A stretch of DNA of 29,300 nucleotides, from assembly GCA_023375785.1 (NCBI GenBank), contig SZWC01023237.1, positions 10,545 to 39,844 on the forward strand, given 5' to 3'. Below the pieces are notes generated by a model, which ran no database searches, had not been told where the DNA came from, and saw only the letters and a list, made by a program, of their open reading frames with translations. This document shows positions 1-9,130 of this stretch, in pieces. Within the stretch, counting starts at the first letter, position 1. Every line of letters starts with the position of its first letter. The translations under genes were made by a program, and so were the position numbers. This DNA comes from Penium margaritaceum (lineage: Eukaryota > Streptophyta > Zygnematophyceae > Desmidiales > Peniaceae).

Positions 1-144
1 AAGTGCACGTGTCCATCATGTCGCAAGTGCACGTGTCCATCATGTCACAAGTACACGTGTCCATCATGTCACAAGTGCACGTGTCCATCATGCCACAAGT
101 GCACGTGTCCATCATGTCACAAGTGCACGTCTCCATCATGTCGA
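1..144. repeat. 24-bp minisatellite, array A (6 units, truncated by window edge)
   Basis: Six head-to-tail 24-bp units begin at 1, 25, 49, 73, 97 and 121. They differ by one or two bases each. Five of the six contain the palindromic hexamer CACGTG; unit 6 has CACGTC. There are no spacers between units, so this is a simple tandem repeat. The same unit forms array B at 13071-13425. The array is cut by the left window edge, so its true length is unknown. Confidence 0.97.
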
Positions 145-358
145 GGGCTCGAAAATTCGTCGTTTGATTTACCTAAAATAGCGAAGGATAAACAAACCAA
201 AAAAAAAAACAAAAAAAAGACAAAAAAACAAAACAAAAAAACAAAAACAAAAACAAAAAACGCTCAGCGGATTGTAGCAAATTTCATGAGTGAATTTGTT
301 TTCCAAAAATTTTACATTTTGTGAATCATGCTCCCAGATCCCCCAGAACTGATTTTAG
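145..358. other. A-rich non-coding stretch between array A and the LINE
   Basis: From about 191 to 260 the + strand is nearly pure A with scattered C and G, a low-complexity (CAAAAA)-like tract. The 26 bases from about 151 (starting GCTCGAAAATTCG) resemble the stretch near 12977 that precedes array B. The rest (260-358) is AT-rich with no coding signal. A TAG at 356-358 bounds the LINE reading frame on its left. I cannot place the LINE's true 5' end within this stretch. Confidence 0.6.
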
Positions 359-1440
359 AATTTCCTTACAGTGAGAGGTGACCAGAATTCACTCTTGCTC
401 TCGGCTGTACGTCGTGTGGTGGAGGAACAGCAGCAGCAGCTCCTTAGGCAGCAGCACCAACAGTACCAGACACTGCTCGACCGCCTGGCTACCTTAGAGC
501 GTCGTCTGTCCACATCCGGGGAGGCCCCCGCGGCAGGGGCCTCGGGCCTGCCCCCGGGCAGCGCCCCAGGCAGCGTCCCAGGCAGCATTCCTGGCAGCGT
601 CCCAGGCCTGCCGCTCCTCGCGTCGTCCCCTGCCACTGCTTCGCTCCTAGGGGGCACGCCTTCGCAGCTGCATCCTCTCACACAGCGCCAGACTCCCTCC
701 GCTTACCCTCTCAGGAGCACGGGTGGTGCAGGTGCCCGGCGCCCCCCCCCTACCCCCCCGACAGGGGGGCCAGAGGGGCGAGGTGGCCAGGTTCGTTGGG
801 AGCTGCGCGGATTCGCCACCCAGCACGCGAAGCTACAACTCCTCACCGGGCGGGCATGGCTCCGCCCGAAGGAGCGACGGCTTGCGTTTTGTCTAGGCGT
901 GTGTCTCGGCCATAACCCGGAGGAGTTGAGTCATTGTCTACCTCCTAGACGGAGGCCCCCGCCACACCCCGGCGTCCTTCCATAGCAGCAACACCAGCAG
1001 CAGCAAGGATCATCACCACCGCCGGGACAGCGCCAGCAGCAGTGGCAGCAGGTAGGCTGGGTTCCCCCACGGGCCCAGCAGCAGACTTAGCGTCAGCGAC
1101 AGCAACAGTGGCCGCATCAGCCAGAGCAGCAACGGCAGTGGCAGCAGCAGCAGCGGACACATTATCGGCCACAGCAGAGGCAAGAGGAGCCGCAGCTCCT
1201 CCTGACTGCCCAGCCCCGGGGGGCCCCAGCAGCAGGCAGATAGGCAGCATGGGCAACAGTCTGCCTTGCCTTGGCACGGACAGCAGCTGTAGGAGGAGCA
1301 GCAGGGGCAGCACCAGGAGCAGCAGCAGCAGCAGCAGCGACAGGGGCAGCAGCAGCAGCGACAGGGACAGCATCAGGTGCAGCTGCTAGAGATCCAGCCA
1401 GTTACGCCGGTGGGCGTTGGCATCCCACCGCCTACAGCTT
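359..1440 (+). pseudogene. LINE N-terminal region: coiled-coil-like, Gln-rich, then Pro-rich
   Basis: The frame opens after a TAG at 356-358 and has no ATG near its start; a GTG lies at 371. The first ~45 residues are Q/L/E/R-rich (for example VVEEQQQQLLRQQHQQY) and look like a coiled coil. A repeated GS(V/I/A)PG motif follows, and then a basic stretch ending near 982. A TAG at 983-985 interrupts the frame, yet beyond it the same frame stays Gln-rich (QQHQQQQ, RQRQQQW) with two more TAGs to about 1243. The Gln-rich reading then moves to another frame until about 1440. This suits a LINE first-domain or gag-like leader. I recognise no named domain, so function is unassigned. Confidence 0.5.
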
Positions 1441-1660
1441 CCCCACCGCCTCCCACCCTCCCCCTCCCCACCCCCGCCCTCCTCCTCCCCGGCCCTCCTT
1501 ACCCCCCCCCCCCCCCCCCCGCCCTCCTCCTCCCCGGCCCTCCTTACCCCCCCCCCCCCCCCCCCGCCCTCCTCCTCCCCGGCCCTCCTTCCCCCCCCCC
1601 TCCTCCCCGACCCTCCTTCCCCCCTCCTCCCCCATCCTCCCTTCCCTCTTCCCTCTTTCC
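1440..1660. repeat. C-rich minisatellite with long poly-C runs inside the LINE
   Basis: A degenerate repeat of roughly 55 bp occurs about three times. Each copy carries CCTCCTCCTCCCCGGCCCTCC and a long C homopolymer (about 18 C near 1502-1519, similar near 1550-1565, shorter near 1590-1600). All three forward frames read as proline-rich and the reverse frames as Gly/Glu-rich, so the long overlapping ORFs here are composition artefacts. In the element it would encode a proline-rich linker between the N-terminal region and RNase H. Runs this long are prone to replication slippage and sequencing error. Confidence 0.85.
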
Positions 1661-1894
1661 GCCCCACAGCCAGTGTCCCAGCAGTACGTCCGCACGCGTT
1701 GGCACCCACCGCCACTCCATGACTCAGGAGCCGTGGCGGCGGGCACCATGGCCATTGACCATGACGCCCTAGACATGCCTCGCCTCTCCCCGTGCTCCCC
1801 AGCCCTCCTACTCGTGTCACCTCGTCCGTTACTCCTCCCCCCGTGCCCAGTCCCTCATGTTCCCCTACTCCTCGGTCCTTCTGCCCCTGCCTCC

Positions 1895-2497
1895 CCCCAC
1901 CGCTCCCACTGGCTCTTCTTTGATGGGGCGGCGGAGGTATCTGGAGAGCGTGTGGGAGGTGGGGGGCGGTGCTTTTTGACTCGCACGGTGTACCTCTCTC
2001 CTCCACCTGGCTTAGGTTGGAAGGAGAAGCAACTAACAACGACGCCGAGTACGCAGCCTTGACAGCAGGCCTCGCCTTGGCTCACCAGCGACATCTCCAG
2101 GGTCTGGTTGTCGTGGGGGATTTCCGACTTGTCCTTACCCATATGCAGGGCACGGCCAGGGTCACGCTAGAGCGACTCCGGCGTCGACGGGATGAGGCTC
2201 ATGCCGCCGCCCGAGGCCTCGGGCTGATCCAGTGGCACTGGGTGGGCCGGGAACTCAACAGTGTGGCAGATTTCCTCTCCAAGATGGGTCAGTTTCTACC
2301 AGCACCAGGCCGTAGACAGTGTCCGGGCGTGCCAGAATTGCTAGTCACACTCCGAGGAGAGGATCTGCTGGTGACACAGGAGCTAGTGCTACAGGGGGTG
2401 CAGGGTCTCCTGCCGCCCCATGAGGAGAGACCAGCGCTTCTGATGTCAGACATCACCACAGCATGGGAGGCTCTTGAGGGCTTCACATGGGAGCTGT
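1895..2497 (+). pseudogene. RNase H domain of the LINE (frameshifted)
   Basis: A type I RNase H fold is readable with all four acidic positions: Asp in FFDGAA (codon 1922-1924), Glu in NNDAEYAAL (2047-2049), Asp in VGDFRLV (2119-2121) and Asp in NSVADFLSKMG (2269-2271). The first Asp is in one frame and the other three in another. The switch falls at the six-G run 1961-1966, which fits loss of one G. The usual GDS of plant-type RNase H is GDF here. Downstream the frame stays open to 2497, where the copia element begins. RNase H removes the RNA strand of the RNA:DNA hybrid during reverse transcription. Its position upstream of the RT is unusual. Confidence 0.88.
2493..2497. repeat. Target-site duplication of the copia element (left copy)
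   Basis: GCTGT here is identical to 9126-9130, directly outside the two LTR ends. Five base pairs is the normal duplication length for Ty1/copia integrases. Confidence 0.95.
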
Positions 2498-3483
2498 TGT
2501 TGAAGATTTGCCCCTCTACATGCCCAAGTGCAGCGCCGGAAGGCGCCGACGAGCCGCCAGAGAGAGGAAAATCCTCGTCGACGGATCTGGCGACTCGAGG
2601 ATTGCTCGGATCCTAAAATGGAGGATTGTCCCTGAAAGTTGACGAGTTGCTGAATCCGGTGGAAGTTGTTTCACCGGAATCAAACAAGTAACGAGGGAGA
2701 TATGGGCTTCCAAAGTTGGGGTGTGCGCGGCGGTTCTGGGAGCCGGCCGCGGTTCGACTTCCGGTGAATGATTGACCGGAGCGAGTAACAAAATGCCATC
2801 TGGGGATTTCGCCCCGGAAGGACTGCCGAGGCGTCCGGTGGATGATCCGCCGGATTCCAGGAGTGCAGTTTGTTACTGAGGGACTTAGCCAAAATCTTGG
2901 CTCGGAGTCCGAAACTCAATAGTACAGTTTGTTACTCGGGGACTAAGTCAAAATTCCGACTGGAAGTCCGCGAACAGGTTTCGACCCACATCAATCCCCA
3001 TCACCAAACTCGATGATTAACCCATCGAAACAGACTCCAAAGGCGCGAGGGGCGTCGCCACTACGCAAAGGGACATGTGCGCCTCCGGAATGGCGTTTTG
3101 ATGGGTCCTTGATGTGTGAAGGCGCCTCGGCGGGCGACGTGCGCGCCGCCGAGTGAGCGGCTGGTTTGGGGTGCTGCGCTTCGACTGACGTAGCGGGAGC
3201 TACGGTTATTCAAATCGCGCACGGTTTGGTGCGTTAGAGAGCTCATGACTAACCCTACAAATGTTCAGATCATGTCCATGTTCAAAAACTAATGCAAAAT
3301 CGCGTTATTCCCTTCGCAAAAGTGACTGTCTCGCAAATGCCTTCGACTCCCAGAAACATAGCGTGAGGCGACAAGAAAGCTCACGCTTAGACTCAGAACC
3401 ACCCGCAAAACATAGCCGTAAACACACAGCAGACCCATCGGGCCACGTTGGAACTGCCTCCACGCGGAGGCCGTTTTCTGACA
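2498..3483 (+). repeat. 5' LTR of the copia element
   Basis: It starts TGTTGAAGATTTG and ends TTTTCTGACA, so it has canonical TG...CA ends. It aligns along its whole length with 8138-9125. It contains three imperfect inverted repeats built on CCGGT...CCGG (2652-2681, 2761-2779, 2835-2853). As the 5' LTR it should hold the promoter and RNA start, but I could not assign a TATA box with confidence. Confidence 0.96.
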
Positions 3484-3485
3484 AC

Positions 3486-3500
3486 GAGTTATGGGCCCAC
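3486..3500 (+). promoter_or_regulatory. Primer-binding site complementary to the initiator tRNA-Met anticodon arm
   Basis: GTTATGGGCCCAC (3488-3500) begins 4 bases after the 5' LTR. Its complement, GTGGGCCCATAAC, is the 3' part of the anticodon stem plus loop (CAU anticodon) of plant initiator tRNA-Met, as I recall that sequence. The usual plant copia site, complementary to the tRNA 3' end (TGGTATCAGAGC-like), is not present. Priming by a cleaved half-tRNA is established for Drosophila copia and reported for some algal and slime-mould copia elements. Extending leftward, GA in place of GG is a single mismatch. Confidence 0.75.
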
Positions 3501-3608
3501 AGTCCTGACCGGTCTGCACAGCGCTCACGGCTTTCGCCGCGGACGGGACTGTCGTCAGGGACGACATCGCCATCAAGCTCTGAGGTCCCGGAGTTGAAGA
3601 CTGCGCAA

Positions 3609-4400
3609 ATGGCGCAAAAGGAGACGTAGCCCATCCAGAAGTATGCAGGTGGTCCTGGCTACGGACTATGGAGGTGGCACTTCGAGCTGCACCTCGCGCT
3701 TAAGGGGCTGCTGGAGGTCATGAAGGGAGCGGAAGTCCTCGATGAAGCGACGACGACGGAAGTGCAGAAGGAGGCCTTCGCAAAGAAGAACACGGAGGCG
3801 CTCATGCTGCTGGTGTCCGGGACGGCCGAGTCGTAGTGGGGCTACTTCCAGGGCTGCAAGCTGGCAGCCGAAGCTTGGCAAAAACTCTGTGCCATCCATC
3901 AATCCAAGTCGCTGGCGAACAAAATCTTCGCAATGAAGCGACTCCTGACAGTGAGAATCGAGGAGGGAGATGATGTCATCACCGCCATGCAGCAGATCAA
4001 GTCGCTCGCCTCACAATGCAACGACGTAGGGTGGAAGATCGACACGCAGCTGCAGGCGATGGCCCTCCTCATGGCCCTTCCCGACAGTTGGAGCCCTCTC
4101 ATTACAGTCTTGGGAGGATGGGAAGAGGACAAGCTCACCTATGGCGAGGTCGCAGAGTACATCCGCAATGAGGCGCAGCGACGGAGCTGCGGGGAGTCCT
4201 CGTCGTCCTCAACGGCCCTCGTCACCAAAACGCGTGGCGGCGAAAGCGGGGCCAAGGGAGGTGGCGGACATGGCGGCGCCAAAAAGGGTGCGTGCCGTAA
4301 CTGGGGCAAGGAGGGCCATTGGGCCCGTGAGTGCACCGAGGAGGCAAAGGCCGGCAGCAAGGACGCCAAAGGCAAGAAGGCGCTTCTCAACGGCACTTAA
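3609..4400 (+). pseudogene. copia gag (capsid/nucleocapsid) with internal stops
   Basis: The ATG at 3609 starts a frame that reads through the typical copia Gag opening: GYGLWRWHFELHLALKG near 3657-3710, matching the family's pattern of Trp then ELHLALKG. A UBN2/Retrotran_gag-like helical body follows (EAWQKL, MKRLLTVRIEEGDDV, LMALPDSW). A basic Gly/Lys stretch comes next and then a CCHC-type zinc knuckle at about 4291-4335 that reads CRNWGKEGHWAREC, so the second Cys is Trp. In-frame stops are TAG at 3627-3629 and 3834-3836; TAA at 4398-4400 closes the region just before protease. It forms the particle shell and binds RNA when intact. As shown it is not translatable in full. Confidence 0.9.
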
Positions 4401-5696
4401 AACCACTACCTCAAGAAGGCCAACCGGCGATGCCTTGACTCCGGAGCAGAGGAGCATACCCATGTGAAGAAGGTCGGGTTCATGAACTACACCAAGTCCA
4501 GCAAATCCATGGTGGTCGCGAACGACAAGGTCGAGCCGGCGGTTGGCCAAGACGATGTGGACGTGGAGGTGGTGGTTGGTGGAAAACGGGTGCAGCGCGT
4601 CATCAAGGACGTGCAACACGTACCTGGCTTGGATGACATTCTAAGTGTCAGCCGCCTGACTGAAAAGGGGTACAAGGTGCTCTTCAGGAGAAGAGGGGCA
4701 GCCGTGCGGAAGGACGGTGGCGGTGAGCCCGTGCCGGAGGCTAAGCGCGAGGGAGGCCTCTACATCGTGGAGACCAAGGTGATCCCCGCAGCGACAGATT
4801 CAGCAGACTTGCAGGAACGCACCGTCAACCTGGCTAGAGGAGGGGGAGTTGATCTGGAGCTCTGGCACCGACGACTGGGGCATTCCTCACTCACAGTCGT
4901 GAAGGAGATCGCGAAGCGCGAGCTAGTACGTGGCCTCGTCATCGAAGGTGCGGAAGAGGCGACAGATGCAGCAGTGCACAAATAGTGCGAGCCTTGCATC
5001 TTGGGCAAGGCGCGGTGCAAACCGTTCAACGAGAACGTGAATCGCGCCTCGGACCTGCTGGAGGTCGTGCACAGCGACGTGTGCGGACCATTCAAGACGG
5101 CGTCAAAGAGCGGCGCGCGTTACTTCGTCACCTTCATTGATGACTACAGCAGAAAACTCTTCGTGTACTTCATGAAGCGGAAAGGCGAGGTCCTAGACCG
5201 GCTGAAAGAGTATGTCGCCGCGGCGGAGAGGCAGATTGACCGGAAGGTCAGAGCGCTACGTAGCGACAACGGCGGAGAATACGTGGGTTGTAGCGGGTGG
5301 ATGAAGCAGCAGGGTATAAAATGGCAACAAACTACGCCGTATTCGCCTCAGTCAAATGGCGCGGCGGAGCAGGCGAACCAGACGCTGCTGAACATGGTAC
5401 GGACCATGTTGGGGGATGCAGAATTGCCGCGAAGCTTCTGGGCGGAAGCTGTGCGTACAGCAAGCTACACCATCAACGTCACTCCTACAGCGGTGCTGAA
5501 GGGGAGGAGCGGTTGGAAGACGCCGCAGGAGGTTTGGAGCGGGCGCAAGCCAAGTGTGGCACACTTGAAAGTGTTTGGGTGCAAGGCGCACGCGGTGGTG
5601 CAGGCTGCAAAGAGGCGTGATAGCAAGCTAGAGCCGCAGGCAAATTCGTATCTCTTCCTTGGCTATGAGAGCGCGCATAAGGCGTACAGGCTCTAG
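4401..5696 (+). pseudogene. copia protease and integrase
   Basis: Same frame as gag. The aspartic protease active site reads CLDSGAEEH (Asp codon 4437-4439), followed by VQHVPGLDDILSVSRL, the conserved 'HVPGL..LLSVS' block. GAG-pre-integrase zinc finger: LWHRRLGHSS near 4858-4890 and CEPCILGK at 4986-5009, with a TAG (4983-4985) one codon before the first Cys. Integrase catalytic triad: Asp in VHSDVCGP (5076-5078), Asp in RSDNGGEY (5265-5267) and Glu in NGAAEQANQ (5367-5369). The C-terminal FGCKAHA and FLGYESAHKAYRL blocks precede a TAG at 5694-5696. At that position the family usually has a residue before Asp (YRLWD or similar). Integrase would insert the cDNA and create the 5-bp duplication seen here. 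Confidence 0.93.
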
Positions 5697-5699
5697 GAC

Positions 5700-8097
5700 A
5701 TGCGCAAGGAGGTAATCCGCAGCCGAGATGTCCAGTTCGACGAGCAACATAGTTACATCAGCAGCAACGATGCGTGCGTGGTGGACTCCCCAAAGACGGG
5801 GGAGTGGTTCCAGCTCCTTGACTACGAAAAGGAGCCGGCGGACGCCGAAGTTGAGGATGCGGCATCAGAGCGCGAAGGTGCACCAGCGGTGGCAGCGGAC
5901 GCGGAGGACTCTGATGACGATCAAGCTGATGAGGACATCCACCGGAAGGATCTGGCGGATGAGGCACCAAGGGTGCCGAGGCGCGCACTCCCTGCAGAGT
6001 GCATCGGGTGTTGGTGGAAAATCCATCGGATGTGCCGGTCGTTCGGGCGATGTTTCGCCAGAACGAGAGAGATCCTCGGGGAGCCGTCCGGTCGATGATT
6101 CACCGGAGCGTGCTGAGTCGGAGGGATTGCAGCAAAGTGACGATGCTCCACCAAAACTACCGCGCCACTGCGGGAGGCAGCGAAAAGCAGGGAAGCGCTT
6201 CGACGCAAGCATCGATCGATGGATTGGCATGACGCGGTGCATGCTCGCTGCATCAACGGAGCCGACTACCGTGCAAGAGGCGCTTGCACGGCCTGAAGGG
6301 GATCAATGGGACGCAGCCATCAAATCGGAGCTCGCGTCCATCACGGAAAATGATACGTGGGAGCTGGTTGACAGGCCGAAAGATGCCAAGGTCATCGGCT
6401 CAAAGTGGGTCTTTAAGACCAAGTTCACAAAGGAGGGTGTGGTTGACAAATACAAGGCGCGGCTGGTGGCAAAGGGTTACGCACAGCGTAAGGGGGAGCA
6501 CTACGATGAGACGTTTGCTCCCGTCGCCAAGTTCACAAGCATCCGGGCGATCCTTGCGGTGGCGGCCGNTGAGCTGGCGTCCATCACGGAAAATGATACG
6601 TGGGAGCTGGTTGACAGGCCGAAAGATGCCAAGGTCATCGGCTCAAAGTGGGTCTTTAAGACCAAGTTCACAAAGGAGGGTGTGGTTGACAAATACAAGG
6701 CGCGGTTGGTGGCGAAAGGTTACGCACAGCATAAGGGGGAGCACTACGATGAGACATTTGCTGTCGTCGCCAAGTTCACAAGCATCCGGGCGATCCTTGC
6801 GGTGGCGGCCGCAAAGGACATGGAGCTCCACCAAATGGACGTAAAGACGGCCTTCCTCAACGGCATCATAGACAAAGAGATCTACATGGAGGTGCCGGAG
6901 GGGGTGGAGGCGCCAAAGGGCAAGGTGTGTAAGCTGCGGAAGTCCTTGTATGGGCTAAAACAATCGCCCAGATGCTGGTACCAACAGATGGAGAACTTCA
7001 TGGCACAACTCTGCTTCAAGCGCTGTGAGGCGGATCACAGCGTGTACGTGCGACGCGACAAACAGCTTTATCAGATCGTTGCACTCTACGTGGACGACCT
7101 GATTGTGTGCTCGACGGATTTGCCGAGCCTACACCAGCTGAAAGAGCAGCAGAGCAGCAGATTCCAGATGTCGGACATGGGGGAGCTGGAGCACTTCTTC
7201 GGGGTGAGCATTACACGGAACCGGAGGGCGCGCACGCTTGAGCTGGGACAGGCCAAATACATGGCCGAGGTGCTGAAGCAGTACGGCATGGAGGACTGCA
7301 AATCAGTTGGCAGTCCAGTCTCCACGACCTGTGAACTGAGTGCGGCAATGGCGCCGCAAACAAAAGAAGAGCGGGAGGATATGGCAGGGGTGCCCTACCA
7401 ATCGGCGTTGGGCAGCCTCATGTATGCCATGGTGGCGACTCGACCAGACTTAGCCTACGCGCTGGACCAAGTGAGCAGGTACGTGGCCGATCCAGGGCCA
7501 CTAAACTGGCAGGCGGTCAAGCGCATCCACCGCTACATGGAGGCGACGCGGCATGCGCGCTTGAGGTTCGACGGCAAGGGGCGGGCGGACCCCTTGCGTC
7601 CGGTCTGCTACACGGACGCAGACTACGTTGGCGATGTGGACAAACGAAAGTCCACATCCGGCTACGTGTTCTTCTTCGCTGGTGCAGCGGTCTCGTGGTG
7701 CAGCAGAAAGCAAGACTGCGTTGCGAGCTCCACAGTGGAAGCAGAGTACATCGCGCTGGCCGAGGCGGTCAAGGAGGCGGTGTGGCTCCGCAGGTTGCTA
7801 GGGGAGCTGGGCGTACCGCAGCAGGAGCCAACGGTGGTGCAAGAGGACAACGCCGGCACAATCTTGCTAACCAACAACCCGACGCAGCACAGGAGGACGA
7901 AGCACATTGACGTGCGTTACCATTACGCACGGGACATGGTTGAAAAGGGGCAGGTGGTGCTGCAGCATTGCAGCACGCACAACATGCTTGCGGATTGCTT
8001 GACCAAAGCGCAACGCGTCGACCGGCACGCATTGAGCGTGGCCGGGCTTGGAATGACCAGCTATGATGGGCTGGAGGGCGCAGCGGAAGATGAGTGA
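5700..8097 (+). pseudogene. copia integrase tail, linker, reverse transcriptase and RNase H (internally duplicated)
   Basis: 5700-~5990 continues the integrase frame (EVIRSRDVQFDE) into an acidic linker. Between about 5990 and 6060 the frame changes, and the RT/RNase H frame runs open to TGA at 8095-8097. RT landmarks are ENDTWELVDRP, KARLVAKGYAQ, QMDVKTAFLNG (first catalytic Asp), LYGLKQSPRCWYQ and LYVDDLIVC (YVDD, 7087-7098). RNase H landmarks are CYTDADY (Asp at 7615), SSTVEAEYIALA, QEDNAG and HNMLADCLTKA. The segment 6328-6568 recurs at 6571-6811 with an N between. Family members have this N-terminal RT block once, so the second copy is probably an assembly artefact. The offset (243) is a multiple of three, so the frame survives. 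Catalytic residues look intact. Confidence 0.93.
6328..6811 (+). repeat. Direct duplication around a single N in the copia RT
   Basis: 6328-6568 and 6571-6811 are near-identical direct copies with a period of 243 bp, joined at NT (6569-6570). The copies differ at a few bases (for example an Arg versus His codon in AQ(R/H)KGEHY and APVAKF versus AVVAKF). They therefore come from different repeat copies or haplotypes rather than one read stretch. Confidence 0.93.
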
Positions 8098-8126
8098 GAG
8101 CAAGGAGCAGCGGGCATGGCAGGTGC

Positions 8127-8137
8127 AAGGGGGATAA
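8127..8137 (+). promoter_or_regulatory. Polypurine tract of the copia element
   Basis: AAGGGGGATAA abuts the TG that opens the 3' LTR at 8138. In LTR retrotransposons a purine run here resists RNase H and primes plus-strand DNA synthesis. Confidence 0.85.
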
Positions 8138-9125
8138 TGTTGAAGATTTGCCCCTCTGCATGCCCAAGTGCGGCCCTGAGAGGCGCCGACGAGCCGCCAT
8201 AGAGAGGAAAATCCTCGTCGACGGATCTGGCAACTCGAGGATTTCTCGGATCCTAAAATGGAGGATTGCCCCTGAAAGTTGACGAGTTGCTGAATCCCGT
8301 GAAAGTTGTTTCACCGGAATCGGACAAGTAACCAGGGAGATATGGGCTTCCAAAGTTAGGGTGTGTGTGGCGGTTCTGGGAGCCGGCCGCGGTTCGACTT
8401 CCAGTGAATAATTGACCGGAGCGAGTAACAAAATGTCATCTGGGGATTTTGCCCCGGAAGGACTGCCGAGGCGCCCGGTGGATGATCCGCCGGATTTCAG
8501 GAGTGCAGTTTGTTACTGAAGGACAGCCAAAACCCTCGCTCGGAGTCCGAAACTCAGTAGTACAATTTGTTACTCGGGGACTTGGGTCAAAATTCCGACT
8601 GGAAGTCCGCGAACAGGTTTCGACCCACATCAATCCCCATCACCAAACTCGATGATTAACCCATAAAAACAGACCCCAAAGGCGCGAGGGGCGTCGCCAC
8701 TACGTATAGGGACATGTGCGCCTCCGGAATGGCGTTTTGATGGGTCCTTGATGTGTGAAGGCGCCTAGGCGGGCGACGTGGTGCGCGCCGCCGAGTGAGC
8801 GACTGGTTTGGGGTGCTGCGCTTCGACTGACGTAGCGGGAGCTATGGTTATTCGAATCGCGCACGGTTTGGTGCGTTGGAGAGCTCATGACTAGCCCTAC
8901 ACATGTTCAGATCATGTCCATGTTCAAAAACTAATGCAAAATCGCGTTATTTCCTTCGGAAAAGTGACTGTCTCGCAAATGCCTTTGACTCCCAAAAACA
9001 TAGCGTGAGGCGACCAGAAAGCTCACGCTTAGACTCAGAACCACCCGCAAAACATAGCCGTGAACACACAGTAGACCCGTCGGGCCACGTTGGAACTGCC
9101 TCCACCCGGGGGCCGTTTTCTGATA
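8138..9125 (+). repeat. 3' LTR of the copia element
   Basis: It starts TGTTGAAGATTTG like the 5' LTR. It ends TTTTCTGATA, where the 5' copy ends TTTTCTGACA, so the terminal CA has become TA. It is followed directly by the right copy of the target duplication. One of the three 19-bp inverted motifs is intact (8475-8493) and one is degraded (8401-8419). Confidence 0.96.
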
Positions 9126-9130
9126 GCTGT
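9126..9130. repeat. Target-site duplication of the copia element (right copy)
   Basis: GCTGT, identical to 2493-2497. The LINE sequence resumes at 9131, in the same reading frame it had at 2497. Confidence 0.95.

Larger units (their letters stand above)
2498..9125 (+). mobile_element. Ty1/copia LTR retrotransposon, nearly complete but decayed
   Basis: It has two LTRs (986 and 988 bp) in direct orientation, flanking GCTGT duplications, a primer site just inside the 5' LTR, a purine tract just before the 3' LTR, and coding order gag, protease, integrase, RT, RNase H. Integrase before RT defines the copia superfamily. The LTRs differ by several percent by eye (roughly 30 differences in the first ~440 aligned bases), so insertion is not recent. 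The gag-to-integrase part carries five in-frame stops with no frameshift. One frame change occurs near 5990-6060, and about 240 bp of the RT is duplicated around an N at 6569. It lies in the same orientation as the LINE it disrupts. Confidence 0.97.

Noticed and set aside
1271..2062. Long proline-rich (+) and glycine-rich (-) ORFs as separate genes
   Set aside because: They come from C-rich repeat composition. Only the RNase H start near 1895-1966 in one of these frames is meaningful.
5728..5990. Upstream part of the long RT frame as coding
   Set aside because: Here the integrase tail (SRDVQFDE) is in another frame. The RT frame is only incidentally open before about 5990-6060.
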